In this document: positions 1 through 7,707 of the stretch, piece after piece
How positions within the stretch are numbered: the stretch's first letter is position 1
How the letters are laid out: the number at the start of each line of letters is the position of its first letter
Source: JAUHWS01 sp964571805
Lineage (GTDB): Bacteria > Patescibacteriota > Gracilibacteria > UM-FILTER-43-11
Length of the DNA stretch: 21,036 nucleotides
Reading direction: 5' to 3'
Assembly (NCBI GenBank): GCA_964571805.1
Contig: CAZNDI010000008.1
Coordinates: forward strand, 1-21,036
Program-made: the position numbers and the translations under genes
The notes under the pieces: model-generated
What the model saw: the letters and a program-made list of their open reading frames with translations, nothing else
Databases searched by the model: none
What the model was told of the DNA's origin: nothing

Positions 1-10
1 ATATAAATTA

Positions 11-19
11 TGATATAAT
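11..19 (+). promoter_or_regulatory. Extended -10 promoter element of the histone-like gene
   Basis: A consensus TATAAT at 14-19 is preceded by TG at 11-12, giving the TGn extended -10 arrangement. A -35 box would lie off the left edge of the window. The expected start site near 26 leaves a leader of about 34 bases that is almost pure A/T and has no Shine-Dalgarno motif. Confidence 0.6.
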
Positions 20-59
20 GAAATCAGTTTTATTTAATTAATTTTAACCAAAAAATAAA

Positions 60-329
60 ATGGCTCTTAAAAAACCAGCTGCAAAAAAACCAGCAGTAAA
101 AAAAGTTGTTAAAAAAGTAGCTTCTAAGAAAACAGTTGCTAAAAAACCAGTTGCTAAAAAACCAGTAGCAAAAAAAGTTGTTGCTAAGAAGTCAGTCGTT
201 AAAAAAGTTGTAAAGAAAATGGTTATGAAAAAACCAGCAGTAAAAACAGTTGCTAAAAAACCAGCTTCTAAGAAAACAGTTGCTAAAAAACCAGTAGCAA
301 AAAAAGTTGTGAAGAAGGCTAAAAAATAG
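60..329 (+). CDS. Histone H1-like lysine/alanine/valine-rich basic protein
   Basis: This 89-residue protein is almost entirely Lys, Ala, Val, Pro and Thr, arranged as irregular copies of units such as TVAKKPVAKK. It has no hydrophobic core and no acidic residue. This is the composition of the C-terminal tail of eukaryotic histone H1 and of bacterial H1-like proteins (Chlamydia Hc1/Hc2, Pseudomonas AlgP tail), which bind and compact DNA through positive charge. By analogy it is probably an abundant nucleoid protein in the cytoplasm, but no folded DNA-binding domain is present, so the role is inferred from composition only. The gene is internally repetitive: a 30-base stretch at 121-150 recurs exactly at 265-294, so copy number may vary between strains. 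It has its own promoter and terminator and looks monocistronic. Initiation at the ATG lacks a Shine-Dalgarno motif. Confidence 0.8.
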   Translation: MALKKPAAKKPAVKKVVKKVASKKTVAKKPVAKKPVAKKVVAKKSVVKKVVKKMVMKKPAVKTVAKKPASKKTVAKKPVAKKVVKKAKK

Positions 330-360
330 TTTTCATTTTTTTGATTTTTCTCAAGTTCAT

Positions 361-392
361 AAAAAACCTCTCAATGCATTGAGAGGTTTTTT
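361..392. terminator. Perfectly palindromic bidirectional terminator
   Basis: The 32 bases form a perfect palindrome: A6, then CCTCTCAATG, its exact reverse complement, then T6. Transcription from either side yields a GC-containing stem followed by a U-run, so it can end both the plus-strand histone-like gene and the minus-strand multicopper oxidase gene. Confidence 0.88.
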
Positions 393-431
393 GATCTATA
401 GTATAAGATGAAAAATTTATTTACGAGCGAT

Positions 432-2090
432 TCATTCGGTCACTTCAAACCCCATCATCATCCCTGAGTGCAAATGTTCAGCAATGTGGCAGTGAGTCAT
501 CCACTTTCCTGGATTTGACATTTCAACCAAGAGTTCGACAGTCTCACCTTTTTTAATCAGAGCTGTGTCTTTCCATTGGAAGTTATCATTCACCATACCG
601 TCACGGGTCAGGACTAAAAATCGCTGTCCATGAAAGTGAATCGGGTGTTGCATCGGATGGACTGAATTGGGGTCATTAAAAATTTTTATTTTTACTATTT
701 CTCCTTTTTTGAATTTCCAATTTATGTCCATATTTTCTTGACTCGTTTCTTCATCGATCAATTTCCATTTTACTGTGTCTGAAGTGGACATTTGATTCAT
801 CATTTGCATTTCATCTTCCCATTCGATCCCATCTCCATTACTTGTGTGTTTCATCATCCCCATATCCATATTCATACCCTTCATATCAATAGAAAGTCTC
901 AAGCTTTTATCGATAGGTTTTTTCAGCCATGAATCAATTTCTGAACGAATGGCTTCATAGTCATTATTTTTTCTTAATGTGCTAAAAGAAGGGATTGTTT
1001 TTTCTTTTAATTCTTCTTCTACTGAAACTTGGCCTAAATGGTAGATTTTTTCTGGTGTCTTATGATTGATTTCAAAAATTCCCTCATCAGGGAAATAGGC
1101 TTCTATAACGTACCGCTCAGAAGGGCCAATTAAAATTGAATCTACAAAATTTTCTTTTTCAATACGTCCAGAATCACCTCCTACTAACTTTAACTTTATT
1201 CCTGGCATTTGAAGGTTAAATGTTCTTGTGTTGGCAACATTTGTAATGTAAAAACGAATCACCTCACCCCTTTTGCTCTTCAGAGTAAAATTTTCTTTAT
1301 TGTTGATGAGGGGGATATTTCCAAAGCGCCCCATCAGTGAGTGATCTGTATATTCTTTTTTAAAACTAGGTTCATTTTCATTGATGAGAATATCATCTAA
1401 CATCAAAAATTCTTCCCGATCCACTTTGGTCCAATAATCTTCCCTTTCAGGTTCAACAGAGTAATTTCCATAGAGGCCTAATTCTTGCGCATAATCTTCT
1501 CTGACATGTGGGTGGTACCAATAAATACCTTCATCTGGGAATTTTATTTTGTAAGTGAAGCTTTCACCTGGCTTTATGGCTTTTTGGGTGACTTCGGGTG
1601 TTCCATCAAAGGCATTGTCCAATCTCACGCCATGTGAATGAAGGGTGGTTTCAAGGTTCAAATCGTTTTTAAATTCTAGGCTGATTTCAGCATTTTTTTC
1701 TACCTTGATGAGCGGGCCAGGAATTTGACCATTGTAAGCCAATCTTCTGATCGTCTGATTCCCGATTTCTTGTTTAACGTAGCCTGCTGTCATTTTAAAG
1801 ACATCTCCATTTTTTAATTCTACAATTTCAGAAGTTTTCGCTTCGGGTAAGTCTTTTGTGTCTTGAGAGAAATTTTCTCCTGAATCCATCATTCCTGGAC
1901 TCTTTTCTCCCGTATTTTCAGGAATAATGACATTTCCATTTTCATCAAACTGACAATTTCCCATATAGCTGTCGCCCATTTTGTGGCAAGGCATGCCTGA
2001 CATGGAATTGGGATTGAAATCATCTGTATTTGATTTTGAGCAAGCTGTTAGGAAAAACACAAAGCCGATGGCTAGAATACTTTTTTTCAT
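432..2090 (-). CDS. Multicopper oxidase, predicted lipoprotein
   Basis: This 552-residue protein is a three-domain laccase-type multicopper oxidase, a family that oxidises substrates or Cu(I) and reduces O2 to water. All four copper motifs are visible: HSH at 151-153, HPH at 193-195, HPIHFHG at 482-488 and HCHIAEHLHSGM at 533-544. These supply the trinuclear cluster ligands plus type 1 Cys534, His539 and axial Met544. The N-terminus is a lipoprotein signal with lipobox LTAC ending at Cys17, so the protein is probably anchored outside the cytoplasmic membrane. A Met-rich insert at 403-413 (MKGMNMDMGMM) resembles the Cu(I)-binding segment of CueO, and the linker after the signal has Met/Cys/His-rich patches. 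Copper tolerance is therefore the likeliest role; a general laccase or manganese oxidase is possible. The gene ends at a TGA and diverges from the MscS gene. Confidence 0.92.
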   Translation of the reverse strand: MKKSILAIGFVFFLTACSKSNTDDFNPNSMSGMPCHKMGDSYMGNCQFDENGNVIIPENTGEKSPGMMDSGENFSQDTKDLPEAKTSEIVELKNGDVFKMTAGYVKQEIGNQTIRRLAYNGQIPGPLIKVEKNAEISLEFKNDLNLETTLHSHGVRLDNAFDGTPEVTQKAIKPGESFTYKIKFPDEGIYWYHPHVREDYAQELGLYGNYSVEPEREDYWTKVDREEFLMLDDILINENEPSFKKEYTDHSLMGRFGNIPLINNKENFTLKSKRGEVIRFYITNVANTRTFNLQMPGIKLKLVGGDSGRIEKENFVDSILIGPSERYVIEAYFPDEGIFEINHKTPEKIYHLGQVSVEEELKEKTIPSFSTLRKNNDYEAIRSEIDSWLKKPIDKSLRLSIDMKGMNMDMGMMKHTSNGDGIEWEDEMQMMNQMSTSDTVKWKLIDEETSQENMDINWKFKKGEIVKIKIFNDPNSVHPMQHPIHFHGQRFLVLTRDGMVNDNFQWKDTALIKKGETVELLVEMSNPGKWMTHCHIAEHLHSGMMMGFEVTE

Positions 2091-2147
2091 GGATTGAATT
2101 TAAGCTTTTAAAATAATGAGCTTAATTTTATTTTTTCTTTCATCTAA

Positions 2148-2176
2148 ACCATAGCATTTAGCGTCTCTTAGAGCAA
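2148..2176 (-). promoter_or_regulatory. Predicted promoter of the multicopper oxidase gene
   Basis: Read on the minus strand, TTGCTC (2171-2176) and TATGGT (2148-2153) are separated by 17 bases, and TGC directly before the -10 makes it an extended -10. The -35 box is weak (3/6). No copper-responsive operator was recognised. Confidence 0.4.
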
Positions 2177-2210
2177 ATTCGAGGCATAATATGATATTGA
2201 AGAACAAACA

Positions 2211-2239
2211 TTGTATTTTTGGCTTATTTGTGCTATAAT
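2211..2239 (+). promoter_or_regulatory. Predicted promoter of the mscS gene
   Basis: TTGTAT at 2211-2216 and a perfect TATAAT at 2234-2239 are 17 bases apart, with TGC at 2231-2233 forming an extended -10. The leader to the ATG at 2270 is A/T-rich with no Shine-Dalgarno motif. Confidence 0.6.
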
Positions 2240-2269
2240 TCGTAGATTTAAAACGTATAAATATAAAAA

Positions 2270-3541
2270 ATGTTTGAATATCTTATTCCCAATGCTTTAG
2301 CTCAGGGTGCAACAAAGGCTTCTGAGGCTGATTCTACGGGGACCTTGGGGGGCATTATCCTTTATATTTGGACGCATCTGGACAATTGGATCATGGGGCT
2401 TGTTGTCCTTTTTATTTTTTATATGATCGGTAAGGCTTTGAGTAAGTCTACGACGAATTACTTGATGAAAGCCAGAGGTGAATCTATGCCCGAAAATGCT
2501 TTGGTTTTAGTGGATCGACTCGTTAAGATCGCTATTATTTCCATTGGAATTGTGATTGCGGGGAGTTTGAACGGGATTGAATTGGGCGTGGTCTTGGGGG
2601 CAATCGGTTTTGGCTTTGGTTTTGCCCTCAAAGACATTATTGGCAATATGATTGCTAGTGTTATGATGCTGGCTCAAAAACATGTGAGTATTGGTGATTT
2701 GGTTGAGGTGGCGGGGACGACAGGGACGATTTCGAGTATTGATACTCGGGTTACTGTGCTTCAGTCTCTTGAGGGCCATAAAATAATCATTCCTAATCAA
2801 CAGATGATTAATGAAAAGATTACGAGTTACACTTCGAATCCTTTTCGTCGCCTGGAGATTTTTACTTATATTTCTTGGGACAGTGATTTGGAGAAGGGGA
2901 TGGCGGTGGTTCGGGAAGTACTCAATCAATATTCAGAAATTGCCAAAGAGCCTGAGCCGTCTGTTCTTTTGGATAATATTGAAGATGAGAGTAATTTTGC
3001 GATTCGCGTTCTTTTTTGGATTGAAAGCAGTAAAAATTGGCTCGATATTCAGTCTAATTTGCAGCATCGCATCATTACGGCTTTCATGGCTTCGGGGATT
3101 GATATCGCTTATCCTGTTCGTTCACTTACGATCAGTCAAAATGTGCATGATACCTTGGAGGCGGTCAAAAATATTCGAGAGGGGAAAGTGGTGGATGATT
3201 ATGTGAACGATTTTACTGATGAGCAAATGATGGCTGCCGCCAAAGCGACTAAGGATCTTTATGTCCCTAGCCGCTTGAAAGTTAATTCTCCCTCGATTCC
3301 AATCGCTCAGAATGTTCCTGTTCAAAGCTCTGTAGCTAAGCAAGAAATTCCTGTCGCTCCGGATGCGCCAAAGATTGATTTAGAGCCTAAGGAATTAAAA
3401 TCTCAACCTGTAGTTTATGGTCCAATTCAAGAGAAAAATATTATCAATGAAACTATTTCCTCGGCCCCAGAGGGCTCTCAGCTTGATTTGAACCCTGAGG
3501 TTGAAAGTACAAAATCAACTCTCCCGCTCCTTATTCATTAG
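2270..3541 (+). CDS. mscS: MscS-family mechanosensitive channel
   Basis: This 423-residue membrane protein has about three transmembrane helices (roughly 28-55, 82-100, 103-135). The last is the Gly/Ala-rich pore helix typical of MscS (GAIGFGFGFALKDIIGNMIAS at 110-130), followed by the beta domain (IGDLVEV at 141-147, then IIIPNQQMI near 175) and the alpha/beta vestibule. The family opens under membrane tension and releases solutes on osmotic downshock. Residues from about 320 onward form a hydrophilic Pro/Glu/Ser-rich tail of roughly 100 residues that is not part of the standard MscS core (E. coli MscS is 286 residues) and is probably disordered in the cytoplasm. The start is supported by the promoter just upstream. 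Its 3' end overlaps the convergent ABC exporter gene by 27 bases. Symbol by family; the exact subtype is not resolved. Confidence 0.92.
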   Translation: MFEYLIPNALAQGATKASEADSTGTLGGIILYIWTHLDNWIMGLVVLFIFYMIGKALSKSTTNYLMKARGESMPENALVLVDRLVKIAIISIGIVIAGSLNGIELGVVLGAIGFGFGFALKDIIGNMIASVMMLAQKHVSIGDLVEVAGTTGTISSIDTRVTVLQSLEGHKIIIPNQQMINEKITSYTSNPFRRLEIFTYISWDSDLEKGMAVVREVLNQYSEIAKEPEPSVLLDNIEDESNFAIRVLFWIESSKNWLDIQSNLQHRIITAFMASGIDIAYPVRSLTISQNVHDTLEAVKNIREGKVVDDYVNDFTDEQMMAAAKATKDLYVPSRLKVNSPSIPIAQNVPVQSSVAKQEIPVAPDAPKIDLEPKELKSQPVVYGPIQEKNIINETISSAPEGSQLDLNPEVESTKSTLPLLIH

Positions 3542-5314
3542 CATATCCACGGCATGTTCCATGGATCCGGCCAAAGTGATTTGACCTTCGTTGATGAAGA
3601 AAATTTCGTCAGCGCTATTGATGGTGTTTAGGCGATGGGCAATGATGATGCGAGTGGTTGTTTTAGGGAGTTTATCCAAAATTTCTTCCAAAAGCTCTTC
3701 CGTGATCGTATCAATGTTGGCGGTGGCTTCATCTAAAATTAGAATTTCAGGTTTTCTGAGAACGGCACGCATGAAGGCGATCAATTGTTTCTGGCCCAAG
3801 CTTAAACTGTTCCCACTGCTTTGAACGGGTGTTTCCAGGCCGTCATTAAATCGATCCAAAAGTCTGGTAAGGTTTTCTCTTTCAAGTAATTTTTCAAATT
3901 CTTCGTTTGAATAATCAAAGTAAGTTTCATTGCTATAAAGTAAATTGTCTCTCACTGTTCCTGTAAACAAAAAAGGTTCTTGGAGAATGAAACCTATTTT
4001 TTTTGCTCTTTCATCGGCCGTGTAAGACCTTAAATCTTTTCCATCCAATAAAATTTTCCCAGTGGTAGGGTCATATAAGCGAGCCATAAGCGAAGCCGTG
4101 GTGGTTTTTCCGCCTCCTGTTGGTCCGACTAGGGCGTAAGTTTTACCCGCTTCCAAATCAAAATTAATATCTTTGAGGACTTCTTTCCCATCAGGATATT
4201 TAAAAGAGACGTCTTTAAAGCTTAAGGCTAAATTAGATTCAATTTTTTTGCTAGGAATGACGGGCAAGTTGGTTTCAAGGTCAAGGACTTCAGAAATACG
4301 CTCTAAAGATGCTAAAGCCAGTTGAAAAGAAGACCACACGGCAGCCAACTGTCGGAGAGGAGCATAAAAACTATTCACATATAGAAGAAAGGCAATCAGT
4401 AGACCTAGAGTTAGATTTCCTCCTGTGATCAAATAAATTCCATAAGCAATCACGGCTAATTGAGCTAGATTAGAAGCTAAGCCATAAAGTGGAGTGAAAA
4501 TATTGTTGGCTATTCCCGCTTTCACGGCTGCATTATAATTTATTTCATTCGCTTGATTGAATTTTTCTCTAAAAAAATCCATTCGATTAAAGGCCACAAT
4601 CACTCTAAAATTCGTCAAACTTTCCTGAATTTCTCCAGTCATCCCTCCGGTTGTTTTAAGACTTTGTGCATTTCTTTTTTTCACCCAAGCTGAAATCAAT
4701 TGTGTGATGATTAGAACAAGAAGTGCTGGAGTAAGGGAGGCTGCACCTAATTTTAAGTTGAGACTCAAGAGGAAAATACCTGCTCCCACAATCATAAAAA
4801 AACTCCCAATGAATTGCATTAAAGCCTGTGAAAAGAACTGGTTTAATTTATCAGTGTCGTTGTTGATTCGGGAAATCAAATCTCCTGCTTTATTTTGATT
4901 AAAGAAAACGACGGGCAATTCTTGTAATTTTAGAAATATTTTATTTCTCAAGTTGAAAAGGGTTCTTCGACCCACACCTCCCATGATGATGGTTTGTAAA
5001 TAGCTACTAATCAGACCTAAAAGGAAGATGCCTAAAAGGATGCCTGAAAAAATTAAAATACCTCTAAAATCTTTAGTCATAATATAATTATCCACTGTAT
5101 GACTAATCATGATAGGGGCTAAGAGAGTGGAGCCGGAGGTGATGATGATGGCAAAAAAAGCAAGAAAAATATTCTTTTTTTCATTGGCCAACAATGGGCC
5201 AAGTTTTTTCAAAGACGTCCAGGCGGAGACTTTATTTTTTCCAACCTCATTATTTTTATTAAGCGCGTAATTCATATTGATTGGTGCTTTTTTGGGAATT
5301 ATAAATTTGAACAT
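3515..5314 (-). CDS. ABC exporter half-transporter, catalytically competent subunit
   Basis: This 599-residue protein is a fused exporter with six transmembrane helices (about 47-330) followed by a nucleotide-binding domain. Visible motifs are Walker A GPTGGGKT (397-404), Q-loop Gln445, signature LSLGQ (504-508), Walker B ILILDE with catalytic Glu529, and H-loop His560. It pairs with the upstream 580-residue subunit, whose own site is degenerate, as in LmrCD, BmrCD and TM287/288 heterodimeric drug exporters. The signature LSLGQ departs from LSGGQ and would face the partner's degenerate Walker site, as expected for such pairs. The first ATG overlaps the partner gene by 56 bases; an alternative ATG at 5275 would cut the overlap to 17 and remove a 13-residue basic lead. 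No Shine-Dalgarno motif decides between them. Substrate unknown; multidrug or lipid-like compounds are typical. Confidence 0.93.
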   Translation of the reverse strand: MFKFIIPKKAPINMNYALNKNNEVGKNKVSAWTSLKKLGPLLANEKKNIFLAFFAIIITSGSTLLAPIMISHTVDNYIMTKDFRGILIFSGILLGIFLLGLISSYLQTIIMGGVGRRTLFNLRNKIFLKLQELPVVFFNQNKAGDLISRINNDTDKLNQFFSQALMQFIGSFFMIVGAGIFLLSLNLKLGAASLTPALLVLIITQLISAWVKKRNAQSLKTTGGMTGEIQESLTNFRVIVAFNRMDFFREKFNQANEINYNAAVKAGIANNIFTPLYGLASNLAQLAVIAYGIYLITGGNLTLGLLIAFLLYVNSFYAPLRQLAAVWSSFQLALASLERISEVLDLETNLPVIPSKKIESNLALSFKDVSFKYPDGKEVLKDINFDLEAGKTYALVGPTGGGKTTTASLMARLYDPTTGKILLDGKDLRSYTADERAKKIGFILQEPFLFTGTVRDNLLYSNETYFDYSNEEFEKLLERENLTRLLDRFNDGLETPVQSSGNSLSLGQKQLIAFMRAVLRKPEILILDEATANIDTITEELLEEILDKLPKTTTRIIIAHRLNTINSADEIFFINEGQITLAGSMEHAVDMLMNKERES

Positions 5315-7001
5315 ATTCAGGAGAATTCTTCATCATTTCTTCATGCCTTCCTTGGGCTAAAATCTCGCCTTCCATCAATAAAATGATTTTATCGTAATTT
5401 TTGACTGAGCCGATTTTTTGAGTCACCGAAATCAAGGTCAACTCCGGATAATTTTGATGTACATTATCCAGAATTTTTCTCTCTGTCTTGGTGTCCACCC
5501 GAGCGGTAAAGTCATCCAATAGTAGAATTTTTGGATTGAGCGCTAAGGCTCGGGCGAGCATGATGCGTTGTTTTTGGCCACCTGATAAGCTGCTTCCACG
5601 CTCTGAGACCACTGTATCTAATTTTTGAGGCAAGTTGTTTACGAAATCGGAAATTTCAGCAGTATCAATCGCTTTTTTAAGGGCTTCATCGGTTACTGTT
5701 TTACTAAAGGCAATATTTTCCCTAACGGTTAGGTTAAAAATGATGCTGTCTTGAAAAACAAATCCCACTTGTTGATGCAATCGTTCCTTATTGTATTCAT
5801 CTATGCGCTTCCCATCGTATTCAATCGTTCCTGAGTTCGCTTCCAGCAAGCCGGTCATCAAATAAAGCAATTGCGTTTTACCTGCAGCTGTCGGTCCAAT
5901 GATGGCTGTTTTTGTCCCCGCCTTCACCTCAAAGGAGATGTCTTTTAAAATTTCTTTTTCGCCATAGGTTACTCTAATATTTTTTACTGCCATGTCTCCT
6001 TTTAATTCTCCTTTTAAGAGGCCTTCATCTTTTTTCTTTGGAGCAGTGAGTAGGTCCTGTAACCTTAGGTAAGAGGCGTTGGCCTGAGCCATGACATTGC
6101 TCATCATTCCGATTAAAAGAATGGGGAAAATTAAGATCGCCAAATAGCTGTTAAAGGCTGCAAAGTCTCCAAGGCTCATATTCCCAGTGATGATCAAGTG
6201 TCCTCCCAAAAGAAGAATAATAAGCGTGGCAGCATTGGTGGCGAAGGTAATCACAGGGATGAGTACAGCAAAATGTCTTAAAATCCTCAGCCCAATTTCT
6301 TTGGCTTCGGTGTTGGCTTTATGAAATTTAGTTTTTTCATGTTTTTCGGAATTTAAGAGTCTGATCAAGGCCGCGCCCAAAACACTTTCATTGATGACTT
6401 TATTTAGCCAATCGATGGCTTCTTGAGCTTTTTTAAAAAGATGCTTCACTCGACTGAGAATTAGATAGAAGACAATCCCAATGAGAGGAACCACGCCTAA
6501 AATGGCTAAACCTAATTTCCAATTGATCATAATTAGAAGCGTACTTGCCCCTAAAATCAAAAAAGCCGAGGCGATGATACTTGAAATGGCTTGAGCCACG
6601 AAGAGTTTGACCGCATCCACATCGGAAGTTAAATTTGTCAGTAATTTGGCTGGAGTGACTTGTTCGATATAGGCATAATTCTGTTCAGAAATTTTTGTAG
6701 AAAGTTCCCGCCTTAGGTCTCTGGCTACTTTTTCTGAGGCATAGGTTTGAATGATGCTCTGAAGATAGGTAAAGATAAAAATAACGATCCCTATTCCCAG
6801 AAATTCAAAAATAATCCTCTGATAGTCGAAAGATCCTTTCACAAAGGTGTCGATGGCATGAGAAATGATTTTAGGCAACCAAAGATTTAGCGCGTTTATG
6901 CCAATGGTGATAAGGACTAGCATCAGAATAGCCAATCGATAGGGCTTGAGGAGTGCAAAAAGACTTGGACGAGGGGTTTCGCCTGATTTTTTTCCTTTCA
7001 T
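5259..7001 (-). CDS. ABC exporter half-transporter, degenerate-site subunit
   Basis: This 580-residue exporter subunit has six transmembrane helices in residues 22-305 and a nucleotide-binding domain in the C-terminal part. Walker A is GPTAAGKT (369-376) and the signature is a canonical LSGGQ (472-476). Walker B ends in Asp496-Asp497 in place of Asp-Glu, and the H-loop histidine is replaced by Gln528. These substitutions mark the non-hydrolysing site of heterodimeric exporters. The gene lies 15 bases after the MarR regulator and overlaps the second subunit, so the two are probably translationally coupled and assemble in the cytoplasmic membrane. Start ATG at 7001 has no Shine-Dalgarno motif. 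The export role is secure from the architecture; the substrate cannot be read from the sequence, although the MarR neighbour suggests a toxic small molecule. Confidence 0.93.
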   Translation of the reverse strand: MKGKKSGETPRPSLFALLKPYRLAILMLVLITIGINALNLWLPKIISHAIDTFVKGSFDYQRIIFEFLGIGIVIFIFTYLQSIIQTYASEKVARDLRRELSTKISEQNYAYIEQVTPAKLLTNLTSDVDAVKLFVAQAISSIIASAFLILGASTLLIMINWKLGLAILGVVPLIGIVFYLILSRVKHLFKKAQEAIDWLNKVINESVLGAALIRLLNSEKHEKTKFHKANTEAKEIGLRILRHFAVLIPVITFATNAATLIILLLGGHLIITGNMSLGDFAAFNSYLAILIFPILLIGMMSNVMAQANASYLRLQDLLTAPKKKDEGLLKGELKGDMAVKNIRVTYGEKEILKDISFEVKAGTKTAIIGPTAAGKTQLLYLMTGLLEANSGTIEYDGKRIDEYNKERLHQQVGFVFQDSIIFNLTVRENIAFSKTVTDEALKKAIDTAEISDFVNNLPQKLDTVVSERGSSLSGGQKQRIMLARALALNPKILLLDDFTARVDTKTERKILDNVHQNYPELTLISVTQKIGSVKNYDKIILLMEGEILAQGRHEEMMKNSPEYVQIYNSQKSTNQYELRA

Positions 7002-7016
7002 TTTAAATCAAATGGG

Positions 7017-7454
7017 TTATTTGGGGCTAATATTTTTTGAGATTTTTTGGTTCAATTCAAGGTATGATTTTAGTTCTTCATCGCTTAAAATTTCAAACAT
7101 AAGATTCAATTGACTAAGGGCTTCTTTTTTCATTTCAAGAAGTTTTTCTTCTGTTTCAGGGGTGAGGGTTAATAGGGTGGAGCGACGGTCTTGTATGCTT
7201 TCTTTTCGAATTACAAAACCTTCTTTGACCAAGCCATCGATCAATTGTGTGGCAGCACTCGAGCTGATGGAGAGGAGCTGAGCCAGTTCCTTGACGGTGG
7301 ATTGTTTCTTTTGAGCGATGATTCTGACCAAGGCCCACTGCGAAGGTGTGATGCGATGGCTTTGGTGCATGCTTTTTGGACACATCACTAAATTCCTTTT
7401 GATGGTTTGGAAGCTCTCAAAGAGTTCTTCTAAAATTTTTGTGCGCGAGGCCAT
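7017..7454 (-). CDS. MarR-family transcriptional regulator
   Basis: This 145-residue protein has the MarR winged helix-turn-helix at about residues 35-105: ITPSQWALVRII, the helix-turn-helix TVKELAQLLSISSSAATQLIDGLV, and the wing containing DRRSTLLTLT. The N- and C-terminal helices would form the dimer interface. MarR proteins usually repress their own operon and the adjacent exporter until a small ligand binds. The arrangement here, regulator first with two ABC exporter subunits directly downstream, fits that model. A short inverted repeat at 7466-7478 lies where the transcription start is expected, supporting autoregulation. There is no Shine-Dalgarno motif before the ATG. Ligand unknown. 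Confidence 0.93.
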   Translation of the reverse strand: MASRTKILEELFESFQTIKRNLVMCPKSMHQSHRITPSQWALVRIIAQKKQSTVKELAQLLSISSSAATQLIDGLVKEGFVIRKESIQDRRSTLLTLTPETEEKLLEMKKEALSQLNLMFEILSDEELKSYLELNQKISKNISPK

Positions 7455-7465
7455 TTAATAAGGGT

Positions 7466-7478
7466 CTTAATATATAAG
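7466..7478. promoter_or_regulatory. Candidate MarR operator
   Basis: CTTA (7466-7469) and TAAG (7475-7478) flank an ATATA spacer, giving a 13-base near-palindrome typical in size for MarR half-sites. It lies just downstream of the predicted -10 of the marR promoter, where a bound dimer would block initiation. Confidence 0.4.
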
Positions 7479-7479
7479 T

Positions 7480-7507
7480 ATCTTATCTATTTTACTTTTA
7501 AAGTCAA
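7480..7507 (-). promoter_or_regulatory. Predicted promoter of the marR-ABC exporter operon
   Basis: On the minus strand TTGACT (7502-7507, 5/6 match) and TAAGAT (7480-7485, 4/6) are separated by 16 bases. The -35 lies inside an inverted repeat shared with the divergent tRNA promoter. Confidence 0.55.
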
Positions 7508-7527
7508 GTTTTTTCGCTTAACTTGAC
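7503..7527. repeat. Inverted repeat linking two divergent -35 boxes
   Basis: GTCAAGTT (7503-7510) and AACTTGAC (7520-7527) are exact inverted copies with a 9-base spacer. Each arm contains most of a -35 box, one for the leftward marR promoter and one for the rightward tRNA promoter. It may simply be two consensus -35 elements back to back, or a shared operator. Confidence 0.5.
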
Positions 7528-7551
7528 ACTTTATGACAGTCTCGTTATCGT
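7523..7551 (+). promoter_or_regulatory. Predicted promoter of tRNA-Trp
   Basis: A perfect TTGACA (7523-7528) and TATCGT (7546-7551, 4/6) are spaced by 17 bases. The implied start near 7558 precedes the tRNA by about 17 bases. Confidence 0.6.
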
Positions 7552-7574
7552 GACTGGGCTCAAAATAAGAATTT

Positions 7575-7648
7575 AGGCTCATAGTGTAATGGTAGCACAC
7601 AGGTCTCCAAAACCTTTAGTCCGGGTTCAAATCCTGGTGGGCCTGCCA
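7575..7648 (+). tRNA. trnW: tRNA-Trp (anticodon CCA)
   Basis: The 74 bases fold as a cloverleaf: acceptor stem AGGCTCA/TGGGCCT (seven pairs, one G-T), D stem GTGT/GCAC, anticodon loop CTCCAAA with anticodon CCA, a 4-base variable loop, T stem CCGGG/CCTGG with loop TTCAAAT, and an encoded CCA end after discriminator G. The outermost pair of the anticodon stem is a C/T mismatch. Anticodon CCA reads UGG only, so this tRNA gives no sign of UGA reassignment. Confidence 0.95.
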
Positions 7649-7660
7649 AAATTCGATATT

Positions 7661-7686
7661 AAAAAAGGCCTAAGAGGCCTTTTTTA
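7661..7686. terminator. Bidirectional intrinsic terminator
   Basis: AAAAAAGGCCT, loop AAG, then AGGCCTTTTTT form a hairpin with A-runs and T-runs on both sides. It ends the tRNA transcript on the plus strand and, read the other way, the minus-strand transcript carrying the Cys-rich peptide. Confidence 0.85.
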
Positions 7687-7707
7687 GCTTACTCACTGAA
7701 AACATGA

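Noticed and set aside
2811..3206. 131-residue frame-shifted ORF inside mscS
   Set aside because: It lies wholly within the mscS coding sequence in another frame and shows no coherent domain.
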